DNA of 64,000 nucleotides from Cohnella phaseoli (lineage in GTDB: Bacteria > Bacillota > Bacilli > Paenibacillales > Paenibacillaceae). The notes beneath the pieces are model-generated. The model had not been told where the DNA came from, ran no database searches, and saw only the letters and a list, made by a program, of their open reading frames with translations. Below are positions 63,910-64,000 of the stretch, one piece after another. Made by a program: the position numbers and the translations under genes. Positions within the stretch are counted from its first letter, which is position 1; the number at the start of each line of letters is the position of its first letter. The stretch lies in contig NZ_QRDZ01000007.1 in NCBI RefSeq assembly GCF_003386235.1, positions 218,371 to 282,370 on the forward strand. Reading direction: 5' to 3'.

Positions 63910-64000
63910 GATTATTCCCATTCCTTTCGCTTCGCTCAAGGCACAAAACGGAATGAAATCCGTCAGCCTTGGGCGTTTTTTTGTATGCTTGAGTTACGGA

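Overview
The window looks like chromosome of a Gram-positive, endospore-forming bacterium of the Paenibacillaceae (Paenibacillus/Cohnella type). The reasons are a GC-rich base composition, strong GGAGG ribosome binding sites with frequent GTG and TTG starts, a sporulation gene (spoIIR), an SLH-domain surface protein, a copper-amine-oxidase-type stalk protein and a YesM/YesN two-component pair beside a CUT1 sugar transporter. Nearly everything is on the minus strand. No tRNA, rRNA or CRISPR array was seen.

Reading left to right: 1-5835 holds a complex I operon (nuoA-B-C-D-H-I-J-K-L, cut at the window edge) without nuoE, nuoF or nuoG and with an unusual repeat-bearing N-terminal extension on NuoC. 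A Dps-type protein lies at 6076-6516. The ATP synthase operon atpZ-I-B-E-F-H-A-G-D-C fills 6749-14052, with a clear promoter and terminator, followed by mnaA/wecB and upp. 16716-29361 is an eight-gene, mostly overlapping minus-strand operon placed between glyA and upp. It encodes an SLH protein, two GT2 glycosyltransferases with TPR-like parts, a coiled-coil protein, a two-domain glycosyltransferase, an LtaS-type phosphoglycerol transferase and two further proteins. The last three proteins share a FAM3/ILEI-like module, and one of them also carries a glycerophosphodiesterase domain. It is the best candidate here for an undescribed cell-surface polymer system.

29626-39848 is the conserved prfA-prmC-spoIIR-tsaC-mntP-ywlE-ywlG-glyA neighbourhood of Bacilli, with thrC and a divergent LysR regulator inserted and no rpiB in its usual place. 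40173-49318 is accessory: a stalk-domain protein, a secretion-cargo-like 681-residue protein next to a YbjN-like putative chaperone, ychF, an Rpn nuclease, a 47-residue ORF, a lipoprotein and a glycosidase. 49380-58421 is a sugar-uptake locus (YesM/YesN, solute-binding lipoprotein, two permeases, glycosidases). 58660-63909 holds a YhgE/Pip membrane protein with its TetR regulator, thioredoxin, an Rrf2 regulator and an aldo/keto reductase.

Three non-coding structures stand out: a related pair of about 157-bp elements with covarying terminal inverted repeats (31567-31722 and 62927-63085), a 219-bp near-perfect palindrome (39943-40161), and five tandem 51-bp units each holding a palindrome (61555-61835).
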